64,000 nucleotides of DNA from positions 2,925,001 to 2,989,000 of the forward strand of contig NC_010602.1 in the NCBI RefSeq assembly GCF_000017685.1, written 5' to 3'. The notes under the pieces are model-generated. The model was not told where the DNA came from. It saw only the letters and a list, made by a program, of their open reading frames with translations, and did not search any database. Positions 7,700 to 16,180 of this stretch are shown one piece after another; the first letter of the stretch is position 1; each line of letters begins with the position of its first letter. The translations under genes and the position numbers were made by a program. This DNA is from Leptospira biflexa serovar Patoc strain 'Patoc 1 (Paris)' (GTDB lineage: Bacteria; Spirochaetota; Leptospiria; Leptospirales; Leptospiraceae).

Positions 7700-9241
7700 T
7701 TAAGCGACGGCACGAAGTTCCTTTTCTGCCTTGGTCGATGGTTTGAATTTCCAAAACGATTCAGCGACAGAAAGATAAGAGACATAGAAAAATCCGATGG
7801 AATAGAGAACCATAAATCCAATCATGTATGGTTTTCCCACCATGAAGGATAAATAGATACAAAACAAACAATAGGCTCCCATGAAGAATTCTAGGAAAGC
7901 GCGGTAATCTACGGGAACCACATATTTGATTTTGTCCTGTAAACTATCCCCTTCTTTCTCAATGCGAAGTTTGGGAGTGCGTTTGAAACCTGACTGGATG
8001 CCAAAAACAGCTTCCATCCAAGCATATGTATTCATGACGGCGATTCCTGTTCCTATCATCACAAGAACAGGTAAGTAAATGAGTTTTGATTTCCAGTTTT
8101 TGTGGATTTCTCGTTGGGAATAGGCATAGAAAATAACCGGTCCCATAGAACCAATCGAAAGGAAGGCAGCGGATCCGAATAAAATTTCCATCGGGAGGTC
8201 TTCCATCTTAAATCCAGCCCAGTATTCCATAAGAAGGAGAGGAGCTGTGAGTAAGATGTTGATGATCATGAGTGGGTGAACCGAATAATTGATGAGGTGA
8301 GTGATGGCTTCACCTTTGATTTTCCAAGATTCATTGGATTTCCAAATCCGAGGAATGAGTTTCACTGCTGTTTGGATGGAACCTTTGCACCAACGGAATT
8401 GTTGGGCTTTGTAGGCATTCATTGTAGCCGGAATTTCAGCCTTACAAACCACATCTTTGATGTATCGGAATTTCCAACCTTTTAGCTCGGCACGGTAGGA
8501 TAGATCAAAATCTTCTGTGAGAGTGTCGTGTTCCCAACCACCTGCATCTTCGATACAAGACCTTCTCCAGATCCCAGCAGTCCCATTGAAGTTCATCCAA
8601 AGACTAGAACCATTACGAGCCACTTGTTCGATCATAAAGTGTCCATCGATACCAAAACTTTGCGCTTTTGTGAGAACATTATATGTTTCGTTGATGTGGC
8701 CCCAACGAGTTTGGACCATTCCAATCGACTCATCATCAAAATAGCCCATCGTTCGAAGTAAAAAATCAGAATCCGGCGTAAAATCAGCATCAAAGATGGC
8801 GATGTAATCCCCTTTCGCTTTTGCCATACCTTCATCCAAGGCACCGGCTTTATGGCCTTTGCGATTGGTTCTGTGTACGTGTTCGATCCAAATTCCCTTT
8901 TTTTTGTATTGGGAAACAAGTCCTGCTACTTTTTCAACGGTTTCATCAGTGGAATCGTCTAGGACTTGGATTTGGAGTTTTTTTGCGGGGTATTGTAAAT
9001 TGCATGCAGATTCAATCAAACGATCTACGACATAAAATTCGTTAAAAATCGGAAGTTGCACAGTCACAACTGGTAAATTTTTATCTTTGATCGAGAGGAT
9101 TTTGGATTCATCCTCTGCGCAATTTTCTTTGTATCGGCTATACAAAAACACCATGAGGTAAGTGTGTAAACCGAAGTAAAATAACATTACAATGTCGAAA
9201 CCATAGAGGACCAAAAAGGATATAGATAAGAACGTTAGCAT
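7700..9241 (-). CDS. processive family 2 glycosyltransferase
   Basis: Membrane-bound GT2 enzyme of the cellulose/mannan-synthase-like type. Motifs in order: an N-terminal span; 'VQVLDDSTDET' and 'IFDADFTPD' (the nucleotide-sugar and metal Asp residues); 'LTEDFDLSYR' (TED catalytic base); 'QQFRWCKGS' (the Q-x-x-R-W acceptor motif); then several C-terminal membrane spans. Such enzymes polymerise or transfer sugars from nucleotide sugars at the inner membrane. The frame is open to 9373, but that would overlap the divergent gene at 9362. The ATG at 9241 (MLTFLSISF...) begins the first membrane span and leaves room for a promoter; its ribosome site is weak, so the start is uncertain. The product is unknown. 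Confidence 0.85.
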   Translation of the reverse strand: MLTFLSISFLVLYGFDIVMLFYFGLHTYLMVFLYSRYKENCAEDESKILSIKDKNLPVVTVQLPIFNEFYVVDRLIESACNLQYPAKKLQIQVLDDSTDETVEKVAGLVSQYKKKGIWIEHVHRTNRKGHKAGALDEGMAKAKGDYIAIFDADFTPDSDFLLRTMGYFDDESIGMVQTRWGHINETYNVLTKAQSFGIDGHFMIEQVARNGSSLWMNFNGTAGIWRRSCIEDAGGWEHDTLTEDFDLSYRAELKGWKFRYIKDVVCKAEIPATMNAYKAQQFRWCKGSIQTAVKLIPRIWKSNESWKIKGEAITHLINYSVHPLMIINILLTAPLLLMEYWAGFKMEDLPMEILFGSAAFLSIGSMGPVIFYAYSQREIHKNWKSKLIYLPVLVMIGTGIAVMNTYAWMEAVFGIQSGFKRTPKLRIEKEGDSLQDKIKYVVPVDYRAFLEFFMGAYCLFCIYLSFMVGKPYMIGFMVLYSIGFFYVSYLSVAESFWKFKPSTKAEKELRAVA

Positions 9242-9361
9242 AGTTATAGTCAAAATCGGCAAAAGGGCTGTTTTGGTCAAACATTTTGTGCACCGCCAAA
9301 TAAAATTAGAATTTCTTTCGTTTGCGAACAGGACCCATTCCCCAACATTGGTAGCTATTCT

Positions 9362-11545
9362 ATGGACTCTCAATGGAAACGATTCTGGGAAACCGGCCTC
9401 TTCCCTTCTCTCGAATTTAGCCTTAGCCTTTCGATTGGTTATGTGCTATCGTTGTTTTTTTACGTAGCTGGATCAGAATTATCTTTAATCGATAGGACGG
9501 ACACTGCCTACCCCATTTTACAGGCGCTAATCGGTATTTTTTTTGCGGCAGGGTTTATTTATAGGAAGTATAAACAGAACTTTCCGATTAGCTTTAGTTT
9601 GGCGCTATTAACACTTGCTATCGGACAAGTTGTTTGGTTATTATTAGGGAATACTTCGGAATTTTTAATCGATTATATTTTTTCTTTTGAATTAGTATTA
9701 ATGAGTGGAGTATTGTCTGCCTTTGCAATCGGAATTTATGGAGGGTCGCTAAAAGACTTTAGGTTTTTAAGTTTTACTTTGGGGATTACGGTATTTACCT
9801 TTTATTCCCTATTTGAACCAAATCAAAACTATTCGATCAAAGTGCTTCTTGCAATTCTTTACATCCTTTTATCTTTTTATTTTTTTAGCACATTATTCCA
9901 ACAAAATCCAATCTCAAGCAAATTTTACAAAATCAGATCCAAGATCGGCAAACACCCGCTATTTTCCCCATTCTATCGATCTAGTTTATCATTACTCATT
10001 GCTTACTGTATTTTACATTTATATTTTCAACCTGGCCCCAAAATTCCACTTATACTTTCTATCTCGTTTTCAGTTACATTCGGTAGAGTGATGTCTTTAC
10101 TCGGAGGCTTAAAAAAAGAAACAAAAGCCGTCTTTTTAATTGGTAGAGTTGCATTACTTTTTGCATTCTTCTTTTTTATTTACCAAACATATTGGAGTTC
10201 GTTTTTTATTGCATTGTGCATCATCAATGGTACGATCGTTGGATTTTTTAAGCCAAACAAAACTCCTTACAAAGAATATCTTCTGATCGGTTTGGAAACA
10301 ACCTTATACCTAGGACTTTCTTTCTTATTATACTTTTGGAATTTGCCAATGGGACTTAGAACATTGACAGCTTTGTTGTTTGTTCCAATCTTAATATATC
10401 CATATTTATTGCAGAAACACATCATTCGATTGCCTCGTTTTATCATGTTAGCTGCCGCGTGTTTAATTGTTCTATTTTTCTTCTCTCCTCCGACAATTAG
10501 AACAAATTCACCTTTTTCCAAAAAAGAAAATTTTGATCCAATTCCATTTGCCATTACTAACTTAAATTTTAATGAAGAGGAATATATTTTTTATAAATCG
10601 GTTTTGCCGTTTCCTTCGAACCCATTTCTTCCCAAAAGATCAGAAATTAAAAACAAAATAGTTGTTCTTGGTTTGAGTTCAAATCAATCTCAAATCATTT
10701 CTTATATAGAACGATTGAGTGAGGAAGAACACCCGTTTTTGATCATCACTACACGAAACAAAACCAATCAATTTCATCATATCAATGCACTTTCTCTATT
10801 GAGTAGGAAATCATATTGGAATTTTGATATATATTATCCTAATTACTTGGCTCAAAAAATAAACTTCACACCAAGCCTTCCCAATGATTGGAAACTCAAA
10901 TATTTCACTGAAAAATTAGACAACCTATCGTTCTTAGAAGTAGTGAGTGTTTTGGATTCTGTTTTGAAGTATTCTTCTGGTGATTTAAGAAAGGATGCAA
11001 TTGAAATCAAACATCTTTATTATGAATCATTTGCCGCCTATGCAAAGTTTTATCACAATATAGGTCAAAATAAATTGAGTTTGGATGCAATCGCGTATGC
11101 CAGAAAATTTGAATCCCCAAAACCAGATTTACTAAGAATTGCCTTTAATAGTTTGAAATTTACAACCCCGGAAGCGGAGTATATACCAATACTAGAAGAT
11201 TTGAGCCTAGATATTGAGTTCCAAGAATTTGCTTGGAACTCGCTGATTCCAATGTTCGAGTCTATGGGTGATTGGAATAATGCTTTAAAAACTATGGGTC
11301 TTTTAGAACGTTTTTACCGTTCAAATAACCAAACAGAACTTGCAAACGAATTGGAACTAGCGAGAGTTCGTTTATATATGAACCAAGAAAATTGGAAAGA
11401 AGTGGAACCTATCATTGCAACAAGATTAAAAGAATACCCAAATTCAGTGATTTGGGAACGTTTAAAAAATGAAATATTAGAAAAAAAAGACTCACTACGA
11501 CGAATCAGTGTTCGTCCTGATGCAAAAGAGGCAAGAATCCAATGA
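9362..11545 (+). CDS. large polytopic membrane protein with soluble C-terminal domain, unknown
   Basis: 727 residues. The first about 380 hold roughly twelve hydrophobic spans. The remaining half is soluble, and its last third is helical with TPR-like rhythm ('AYAKFYHNIGQNKLSLDAIAYARKF', 'GDWNNALKTMGLLERFY', 'ENWKEVEPIIATRLKEYPNS'). The membrane-plus-soluble-plus-helical layout recalls bacterial spermidine-synthase-like fusions, but the nucleotide-binding motifs of an aminopropyltransferase are not visible, so I leave it unnamed. The start ATG at 9362 lies 120 bases from the divergent glycosyltransferase start. Its stop overlaps the motA start (ATGA), so the two are translationally coupled. 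Confidence 0.65.
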   Translation: MDSQWKRFWETGLFPSLEFSLSLSIGYVLSLFFYVAGSELSLIDRTDTAYPILQALIGIFFAAGFIYRKYKQNFPISFSLALLTLAIGQVVWLLLGNTSEFLIDYIFSFELVLMSGVLSAFAIGIYGGSLKDFRFLSFTLGITVFTFYSLFEPNQNYSIKVLLAILYILLSFYFFSTLFQQNPISSKFYKIRSKIGKHPLFSPFYRSSLSLLIAYCILHLYFQPGPKIPLILSISFSVTFGRVMSLLGGLKKETKAVFLIGRVALLFAFFFFIYQTYWSSFFIALCIINGTIVGFFKPNKTPYKEYLLIGLETTLYLGLSFLLYFWNLPMGLRTLTALLFVPILIYPYLLQKHIIRLPRFIMLAAACLIVLFFFSPPTIRTNSPFSKKENFDPIPFAITNLNFNEEEYIFYKSVLPFPSNPFLPKRSEIKNKIVVLGLSSNQSQIISYIERLSEEEHPFLIITTRNKTNQFHHINALSLLSRKSYWNFDIYYPNYLAQKINFTPSLPNDWKLKYFTEKLDNLSFLEVVSVLDSVLKYSSGDLRKDAIEIKHLYYESFAAYAKFYHNIGQNKLSLDAIAYARKFESPKPDLLRIAFNSLKFTTPEAEYIPILEDLSLDIEFQEFAWNSLIPMFESMGDWNNALKTMGLLERFYRSNNQTELANELELARVRLYMNQENWKEVEPIIATRLKEYPNSVIWERLKNEILEKKDSLRRISVRPDAKEARIQ

Positions 11546-12279
11546 TCCATTCAACACTACTCGGAATACTTGTAGCTATTTTATCTGTTTTCGTTGCTAT
11601 TTTAATTGAAGGTGCTTCTCTTAGGTCCTTCTTCCACATACCAGCGATGTTTCTTATCGTTGGTGGTACGTTAGGTGCTACATTTGCTTCATTTTCAATT
11701 TCTCAGATTTCAAAGGCAGTGAGAGACACACGATATGCTTTACGCAAACAGAAAGAAACTGATCTCAAACTTGTGTTCTTTCGGTTTTGGGAAAAAGCAA
11801 GAAAAGATGGATTACTTTCTTTAGAAGATGAATCGAAAAAATTAGATAATTCATTTTTACAAAAAGGAATCCAATTGATAGTGGATGGTTCCGATCCAAG
11901 GACCATTGAAGAAATACTTTGGGAAGCACATGAGGAAAAAGAGAAGGTAGATTTAAAATCAGCAAAAATTTTTGAAACGGCAGCAGGATTTTCTCCTACG
12001 ATCGGAATTATAGGAACAGTGCTTGGTCTTGTTACGGTTTTGGAAAATTTAGACGGAGGCACAAAGGCACTTGGACAAGGAATCGCAACCGCCTTCATTG
12101 CTACTTTTTATGGAATTTCATTTGCTAACCTCATTTTGTTACCAATTTCCAATCAATTGAAAGTCGTAGCAAAACGTGAAAGTAATGAACGCCAAGCCAT
12201 TATGAGAGGAATCTTATCATTACAATCTGGCGAAAATCGAAGAATTTTAGCGGAGCGAATTGATCCTTTCGTCAACTAA
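11542..12279 (+). CDS. motA: flagellar motor stator protein MotA (MotA/TolQ/ExbB family)
   Basis: 245 residues with four membrane spans in the MotA arrangement. The N-terminal pair includes 'IPAMFLIVGGTLGATFASF'; a cytoplasmic loop carries charged helices ('FFRFWEKARKDGLLSLEDESKKLDN'); and the C-terminal pair contains 'AAGFSPTIGIIGTVLGLV', the conserved proton-channel region of MotA. MotA works with MotB to couple ion flow to flagellar rotation. Here the start overlaps the stop of the large membrane-protein gene by four bases, and no motB follows; the next gene is convergent. It is therefore either a second MotA whose MotB partner is elsewhere, or a stator-like unit working with the upstream protein. 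Confidence 0.9.
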   Translation: MIHSTLLGILVAILSVFVAILIEGASLRSFFHIPAMFLIVGGTLGATFASFSISQISKAVRDTRYALRKQKETDLKLVFFRFWEKARKDGLLSLEDESKKLDNSFLQKGIQLIVDGSDPRTIEEILWEAHEEKEKVDLKSAKIFETAAGFSPTIGIIGTVLGLVTVLENLDGGTKALGQGIATAFIATFYGISFANLILLPISNQLKVVAKRESNERQAIMRGILSLQSGENRRILAERIDPFVN

Positions 12280-12295
12280 TTCCTATTAAGCAACC

Positions 12296-13279
12296 TTAAA
12301 CCAAAGGCATGATACAGAATAATTGATGGATTTTCTCATCTCTAAAATCTGGAGGGATTGATTCTTTGGTCCTATTCAAACACTGGTAACCTCTCTCTTT
12401 CCATTCCTCCTCCTCTACTTCCATTTTGAATTTCCGAAAATTCGTTGAAAACCAAATCTCACCCTTATCCGATAAAAATTTCGTTAGCAATAACAACAGT
12501 AAGTTTCGATGTTTGGTTTGGACTTCCCATTCTTCGTACATTTTTTTACTGTTAGAAAATGTAGGTGGATCCAAAAAAATAAAATCATATCGTTCTCGAT
12601 TTGGATTTTTTGACTCTTCTTCGATCCACTTCAAAATGTCTGCGTTGATGATTTTATGATTCGAACCTTCAAAACCATTTCGTCTCAAATTTTGAACTGC
12701 CCAATCACAATAAGTTTTGGAAAGATCAATACTTTTTGTTTTGGAAGCTCCACCTGACGCAGCATATACGGAAAAAGCGCCTGTGTAGGAAAATAAATTT
12801 AAAACAGATTTATTTTTGGATTTTTCTTTTAACCAAGACCTGGTGATGCGATGGTCTAAAAATAAACCTGTATCCAAATAGTCAGACAAATTGATTCTAA
12901 ATTCTAAGTTCGCTTCCGTAGTCCAAAAAAAATTACCTTCAATTGAAAATTTTTCATATTGGTCTAAACCTTTTTGTTTTTTACGCTGCTTTAAAAAGAG
13001 TTTGTTTTCAGGAATTTGAAATACTTCCATAACTATCCGAACAATTTCTTTCAATCGTGCATCATGATCCGTTTCAGCTTGGAAACGTAAGGAACTTTTG
13101 TCGTATAATACTAAACCATTCGGATACCGATCCAAAATAAATGGAATCTGAGGGATGTCTTCTGAATAAATTCGGTAACAATTGATGTTTTCTCGCTTCG
13201 CCCATTTTTCGCGTTCTTTTTTTAATTTACGCAGGCGATTTTCAAACATCGTGAGGGCACCTAATCCTCGTTCGGTCAT
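12296..13279 (-). CDS. SAM-dependent methyltransferase, RlmK-like (23S rRNA m7G)
   Basis: 327 residues. The N-terminal 'MFENRLRKLKKEREKWAKRE' and 'CYRIYSEDIP' region matches the opening of the RlmK half of the E. coli RlmKL fusion, followed by the Rossmann methyltransferase motifs 'VLNLFSYTGAFSVYAA' (SAM binding), 'SIDLS' and 'FIFLDPPTFSNS' (catalytic DPP-x-F), and the closing 'IHQLFCI'. In E. coli the corresponding domain methylates 23S rRNA at G2069. Here it is a stand-alone gene without the RlmL half. The start at 13279 is ATG; an internal ATG near residue 11 (MFENRL) is also plausible. Copy B of the GC-rich repeat lies 39 bases upstream of the start. Confidence 0.85.
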   Translation of the reverse strand: MTERGLGALTMFENRLRKLKKEREKWAKRENINCYRIYSEDIPQIPFILDRYPNGLVLYDKSSLRFQAETDHDARLKEIVRIVMEVFQIPENKLFLKQRKKQKGLDQYEKFSIEGNFFWTTEANLEFRINLSDYLDTGLFLDHRITRSWLKEKSKNKSVLNLFSYTGAFSVYAASGGASKTKSIDLSKTYCDWAVQNLRRNGFEGSNHKIINADILKWIEEESKNPNRERYDFIFLDPPTFSNSKKMYEEWEVQTKHRNLLLLLLTKFLSDKGEIWFSTNFRKFKMEVEEEEWKERGYQCLNRTKESIPPDFRDEKIHQLFCIMPLV

Positions 13280-13317
13280 GAGATTTTCCTTTATTGGTCG
13301 GGTATTTTAGGTAGACT

Positions 13318-13382
13318 TCCCCGCCCTAATCGAGACTGGGTGGGGTTATCCACCCGCCACCCAATACGCTCCGTTTACCACG
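13318..13382 (-). repeat. GC-rich palindromic dispersed repeat, copy B
   Basis: Minus-strand copy of the element at 849-911. Read on the minus strand it runs GTGGTAAACGGA, then TTGGGTGGCGGGTGGA, CCCCACCCA and GGGCGGGG, with the same inverted TGGGTGG/CCACCCA arms. It lies between the start of the RlmK-like gene (minus) and the RNase H gene (plus), pointing toward the former. It differs from copies A and C mainly in the loop and in the spacer before GGGCGGGG. Confidence 0.8.
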
Positions 13383-13488
13383 CCTCTCAAAAAAAGTCCT
13401 CCCTAATTCCAGTTCTTCGATTTTTTTTTCTAATTGGTTCGTGTTTTTGATTGGTGAGGAGGGTCTCCAGAAAAACAATGTCGGCTAT

Positions 13489-13902
13489 ATGTCCACAAAA
13501 GATACGACTTTCGTTTATTGTGATGGAAGCTCCAGAGGGAATCCTGGACCCGCTGCAATCGGTGTTTCCTTTCAAAACAATGAAGGAATGGAATTTCATT
13601 TCCTTTCAGAAAAAATAGGGAACGCAACCAATAATGTCGCTGAATGGAACGCACTATCTCGTGGAATGGAAGAAGCGATTAGGCAAAGCATAAAAAAGAT
13701 TAAGTTTCGATTGGACTCAGAACTTGTCGTCAAACAAATGAAAGGTGAATATAAAGTAAAAAATAAAGATCTAATGGTATTTAAAACGAAGTGTGACCAA
13801 CTTAAAAATTCATTTGAGAGCTTTGATATTCAATACATTCCGCGCGAACAAAATGCACGAGCCGATCAACTTGCTAATTTTGCTCAAGATTCCAAACCAT
13901 GA
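13489..13902 (+). CDS. rnhA: ribonuclease HI
   Basis: 137 residues from the ATG at 13489. The four metal-binding acidic residues are visible: Asp12 in 'YCDGSSRGNPGPAAIG', Glu52 in 'NNVAEWNAL', Asp76 in 'RLDSELVV' and Asp126 in 'ENARAD'-like 'QNARADQLAN'. It lacks the basic handle loop of E. coli RNase HI and is closer to the shorter Bacillus/archaeal type. It degrades the RNA strand of RNA:DNA hybrids. A longer frame starts at a GTG at 13441, but the extra residues do not look like family sequence. Its stop overlaps the next gene by four bases (ATGA). Confidence 0.88.
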   Translation: MSTKDTTFVYCDGSSRGNPGPAAIGVSFQNNEGMEFHFLSEKIGNATNNVAEWNALSRGMEEAIRQSIKKIKFRLDSELVVKQMKGEYKVKNKDLMVFKTKCDQLKNSFESFDIQYIPREQNARADQLANFAQDSKP

Positions 13903-14261
13903 TAAGATTCACACATCATCAGATTCTTGGCTTGGCATTCATTCTGATTCAATTAGGTTGTAAATTATCACCCGCTAAACAATTGGATCGATTATTGGAA
14001 GAAGGTACGATGTTTCAATCTGCCATTTTTTGCGAAAAAAATAAATCCCAACTTTTGGAACGACAATCGGAATGTGATGAAGTCACAAAAAAAGTAAAAG
14101 AGGAAATCGATTCCATCGTCAACCGAAGGTTAGAATTGGGCATAACACCAGTCATAATTGAAAAAAAGAAAGGTGAGGAAATTGAAGAATTTCTAAAAGT
14201 ACACACACAAATGGGGATTCGTTATTGGGAAATCTGGAAATCCAATGTGATTTTAGAATAG
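13899..14261 (+). CDS. small predicted lipoprotein, unknown
   Basis: 120 residues. A hydrophobic N-terminus ends in a spirochaete-style lipobox, 'FILIQLGC', giving a predicted mature protein anchored at Cys21. The rest is charged and helical, with Cys at about 46 and 56. No domain is recognised. The start overlaps the RNase H stop by four bases, so it is translationally coupled to rnhA although the functions seem unrelated. The cell location (inner or outer membrane) cannot be told from the sequence. Confidence 0.7.
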   Translation: MIRFTHHQILGLAFILIQLGCKLSPAKQLDRLLEEGTMFQSAIFCEKNKSQLLERQSECDEVTKKVKEEIDSIVNRRLELGITPVIIEKKKGEEIEEFLKVHTQMGIRYWEIWKSNVILE

Positions 14262-14294
14262 ACAATCTCTCCTTATCTAAGATAACCATTTTAT

Positions 14295-14717
14295 ATGGCT
14301 GGTGATCCTTCTCAAATTCTCAAAAAAATCGGGCTCAAAGTAACTAAAAACAGAGAACAAGTTTTATCCATTTTACAAGGATCCACAAGACCACTCAACC
14401 ACCAAGAAATCATGGAAAAACTTCCCAAAGAAGAGTCTTGGGACAGAGTTACAATCTACCGTGCTTTATCAGACCTAGAAGAAAAAAATCTTTTGAACTC
14501 ACTTCATTCTGCAGATCGAGTCACCTACTTTGAGCTAAAATCAGATGGGAACCATATTGTGTCTGCTGCACATGGACATTTGATTTGTAATGTCTGCGGA
14601 AAAATCGAATGCATTGACGATCCTTGGAATGGGATGCCTTCTTCAAAACAACTCAAAGGTTTCACAACTGAATCTGTTGAAATCGTTTTTAGAGGCAAGT
14701 GTAGAAATTGCCAATAG
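14295..14717 (+). CDS. Fur/PerR-family metalloregulator
   Basis: 140 residues. The winged helix is recognisable by 'LKVTKNREQVLSIL' and the recognition segment 'DRVTIYRALSDLEEKNLL'. Then comes the dimerisation domain with 'HGHLICNVCGKIECID' (Cys96/Cys99-type CxxC plus the preceding His) and a terminal 'CRNC', together forming the structural zinc site. Fur-family repressors sense iron, zinc, manganese or peroxide; the subtype cannot be fixed here. Its end overlaps the following cca-type gene by ten bases, so they are co-transcribed. Confidence 0.85.
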   Translation: MAGDPSQILKKIGLKVTKNREQVLSILQGSTRPLNHQEIMEKLPKEESWDRVTIYRALSDLEEKNLLNSLHSADRVTYFELKSDGNHIVSAAHGHLICNVCGKIECIDDPWNGMPSSKQLKGFTTESVEIVFRGKCRNCQ

Positions 14718-16000
14718 ACCAGAGCCTCACTACTTTAATCCCCACTTTACATAAAAAACATTTAGATACGATCAATTTTGCATTAAAAAATGCAGGATTT
14801 GAATGTTATCTCGTAGGTGGATCGGTTCGAGATTTAGTGATGAAAAAAATTCCCAAAGAATATGATCTCACGACAAATGCAGAACCTAAAGATGTTAAAA
14901 AATTATTTCGCACTGTCATTGATACTGGAATCGAACATGGCACAGTCACAGTCGTATTAGACAAAGTAAATTATGAAGTGACCACTTATCGAATCGACAA
15001 AGATTACGTGGATGGTCGAAGGCCTGGTCATGTTGAGTTTGGAACAACTTTACATGAAGATTTAAAGAGAAGGGATTTTACAATGAATGCCTTGGCTTAT
15101 GATCTAACTTCAGGTGTGTTGATTGATGATCATAATGGACTCGCCGATATCAAAAGCAAAACCATTCGAACTATAGGGAATCCAATACAAAGGTTTACAG
15201 AGGATGGACTTAGGCCAATTAGAGCCTTAAGATTTGCTAGTACTCTAAATTTTAAGATCGATGAAGAAACAAAAAAAGCAATTCATCAAACAAAACATAT
15301 CACAAAAAAAATTTCCTTAGAAAGATTTCAGGATGAAATATTGAAATCATTCCTTGGCGAAAAACCATCAGTTATGATTGCACTTTTAGTCGAAGAAAAC
15401 CTATTTCAAGTTTTTCTTCCTTCTATGCAGCTTGATTTGATTCCAAATGAAATCTTTTTGGAAGAATTGAATAAGGTTTCAAAAGATTTAGTAGGGTTGC
15501 AACTTTCCTTTGCATTTTATTCAATTTTACCGAATGTAAGTTTAAAGGAATTGGAAACATATTTAAGATCCCTCAAATTTTCTGGACAGAATATAAAGGA
15601 TACCCTTCTCTTCTCTGAACTCATTCAAAAATGGAATCAATACCCTGATTTAAATTCTCTCACAACTTACGATATTAAAAAATATTTCTTAGCGCCCGTT
15701 AAACGGCATTTCCAATCGCGATATGAATTGAACGAAATCTTTTTTCAAAAACTCACGCCGATTTTCGGAAATGAAATTATGAAATTACTTTCAATTTGGA
15801 ATGAAAATCCTCCACTTCTGTTGTCCGATTTATCCATCAATGGGAATCATTTGAGTGAAAATTTCCCAGATTTGCCCAAACTCAAATTTGGAGAGGTCTT
15901 AAGTTTCCTTTTAGAACTGGTTCTGCAGTCGCCTAAAGAAAATGAATTTCACAAATTAATCACCCATTCTGCTGAATTTATAAACAATTTGACCAAATAA
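14708..16000 (+). CDS. CCA tRNA nucleotidyltransferase / poly(A) polymerase-type enzyme
   Basis: 430 residues. The class II nucleotidyltransferase head shows 'CYLVGGSVRDLVM', 'PKEYDLTTNA' (metal-binding acidic residues), 'EVTTYRID', 'RRDFTMNALAYD' and 'EDGLRPIRALRFA', all diagnostic of CCA-adding enzymes and PcnB. The C-terminal half is helical with no HD domain seen. It probably adds or repairs the CCA end of tRNAs; a poly(A) polymerase role cannot be excluded from the sequence. The start is TTG at 14708, inside the end of the Fur-family gene; no ATG occurs before the conserved GGSVRD motif, which supports TTG. Confidence 0.88.
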   Translation: MPIDQSLTTLIPTLHKKHLDTINFALKNAGFECYLVGGSVRDLVMKKIPKEYDLTTNAEPKDVKKLFRTVIDTGIEHGTVTVVLDKVNYEVTTYRIDKDYVDGRRPGHVEFGTTLHEDLKRRDFTMNALAYDLTSGVLIDDHNGLADIKSKTIRTIGNPIQRFTEDGLRPIRALRFASTLNFKIDEETKKAIHQTKHITKKISLERFQDEILKSFLGEKPSVMIALLVEENLFQVFLPSMQLDLIPNEIFLEELNKVSKDLVGLQLSFAFYSILPNVSLKELETYLRSLKFSGQNIKDTLLFSELIQKWNQYPDLNSLTTYDIKKYFLAPVKRHFQSRYELNEIFFQKLTPIFGNEIMKLLSIWNENPPLLLSDLSINGNHLSENFPDLPKLKFGEVLSFLLELVLQSPKENEFHKLITHSAEFINNLTK

Positions 16001-16180
16001 AAAAATTTCAGTAACGATTGCTACGGACATTTTGTTCTCTTTTTAATCAATTTTCATCTTTTTTTTCTTTTTTTTCCCTGTGAAACTCCCAAAGTACTAA
16101 ATTTTCTTCTCATTCCCATCGCAAGTCATGCAAACCTGGTACACAACTTGCACATCTAGTTCACATAGGAGAAATGGCAA

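Noticed and set aside
7662..7701. AAGGAAAGG/CCTTTCCTT inverted repeat at the end of the glycosyltransferase gene
   Set aside because: The arms are 22 bases apart and no T-run follows, so it is not listed as a terminator.
16030..16080. T-rich tract after the CCA-type gene as a terminator
   Set aside because: No stable hairpin precedes it.
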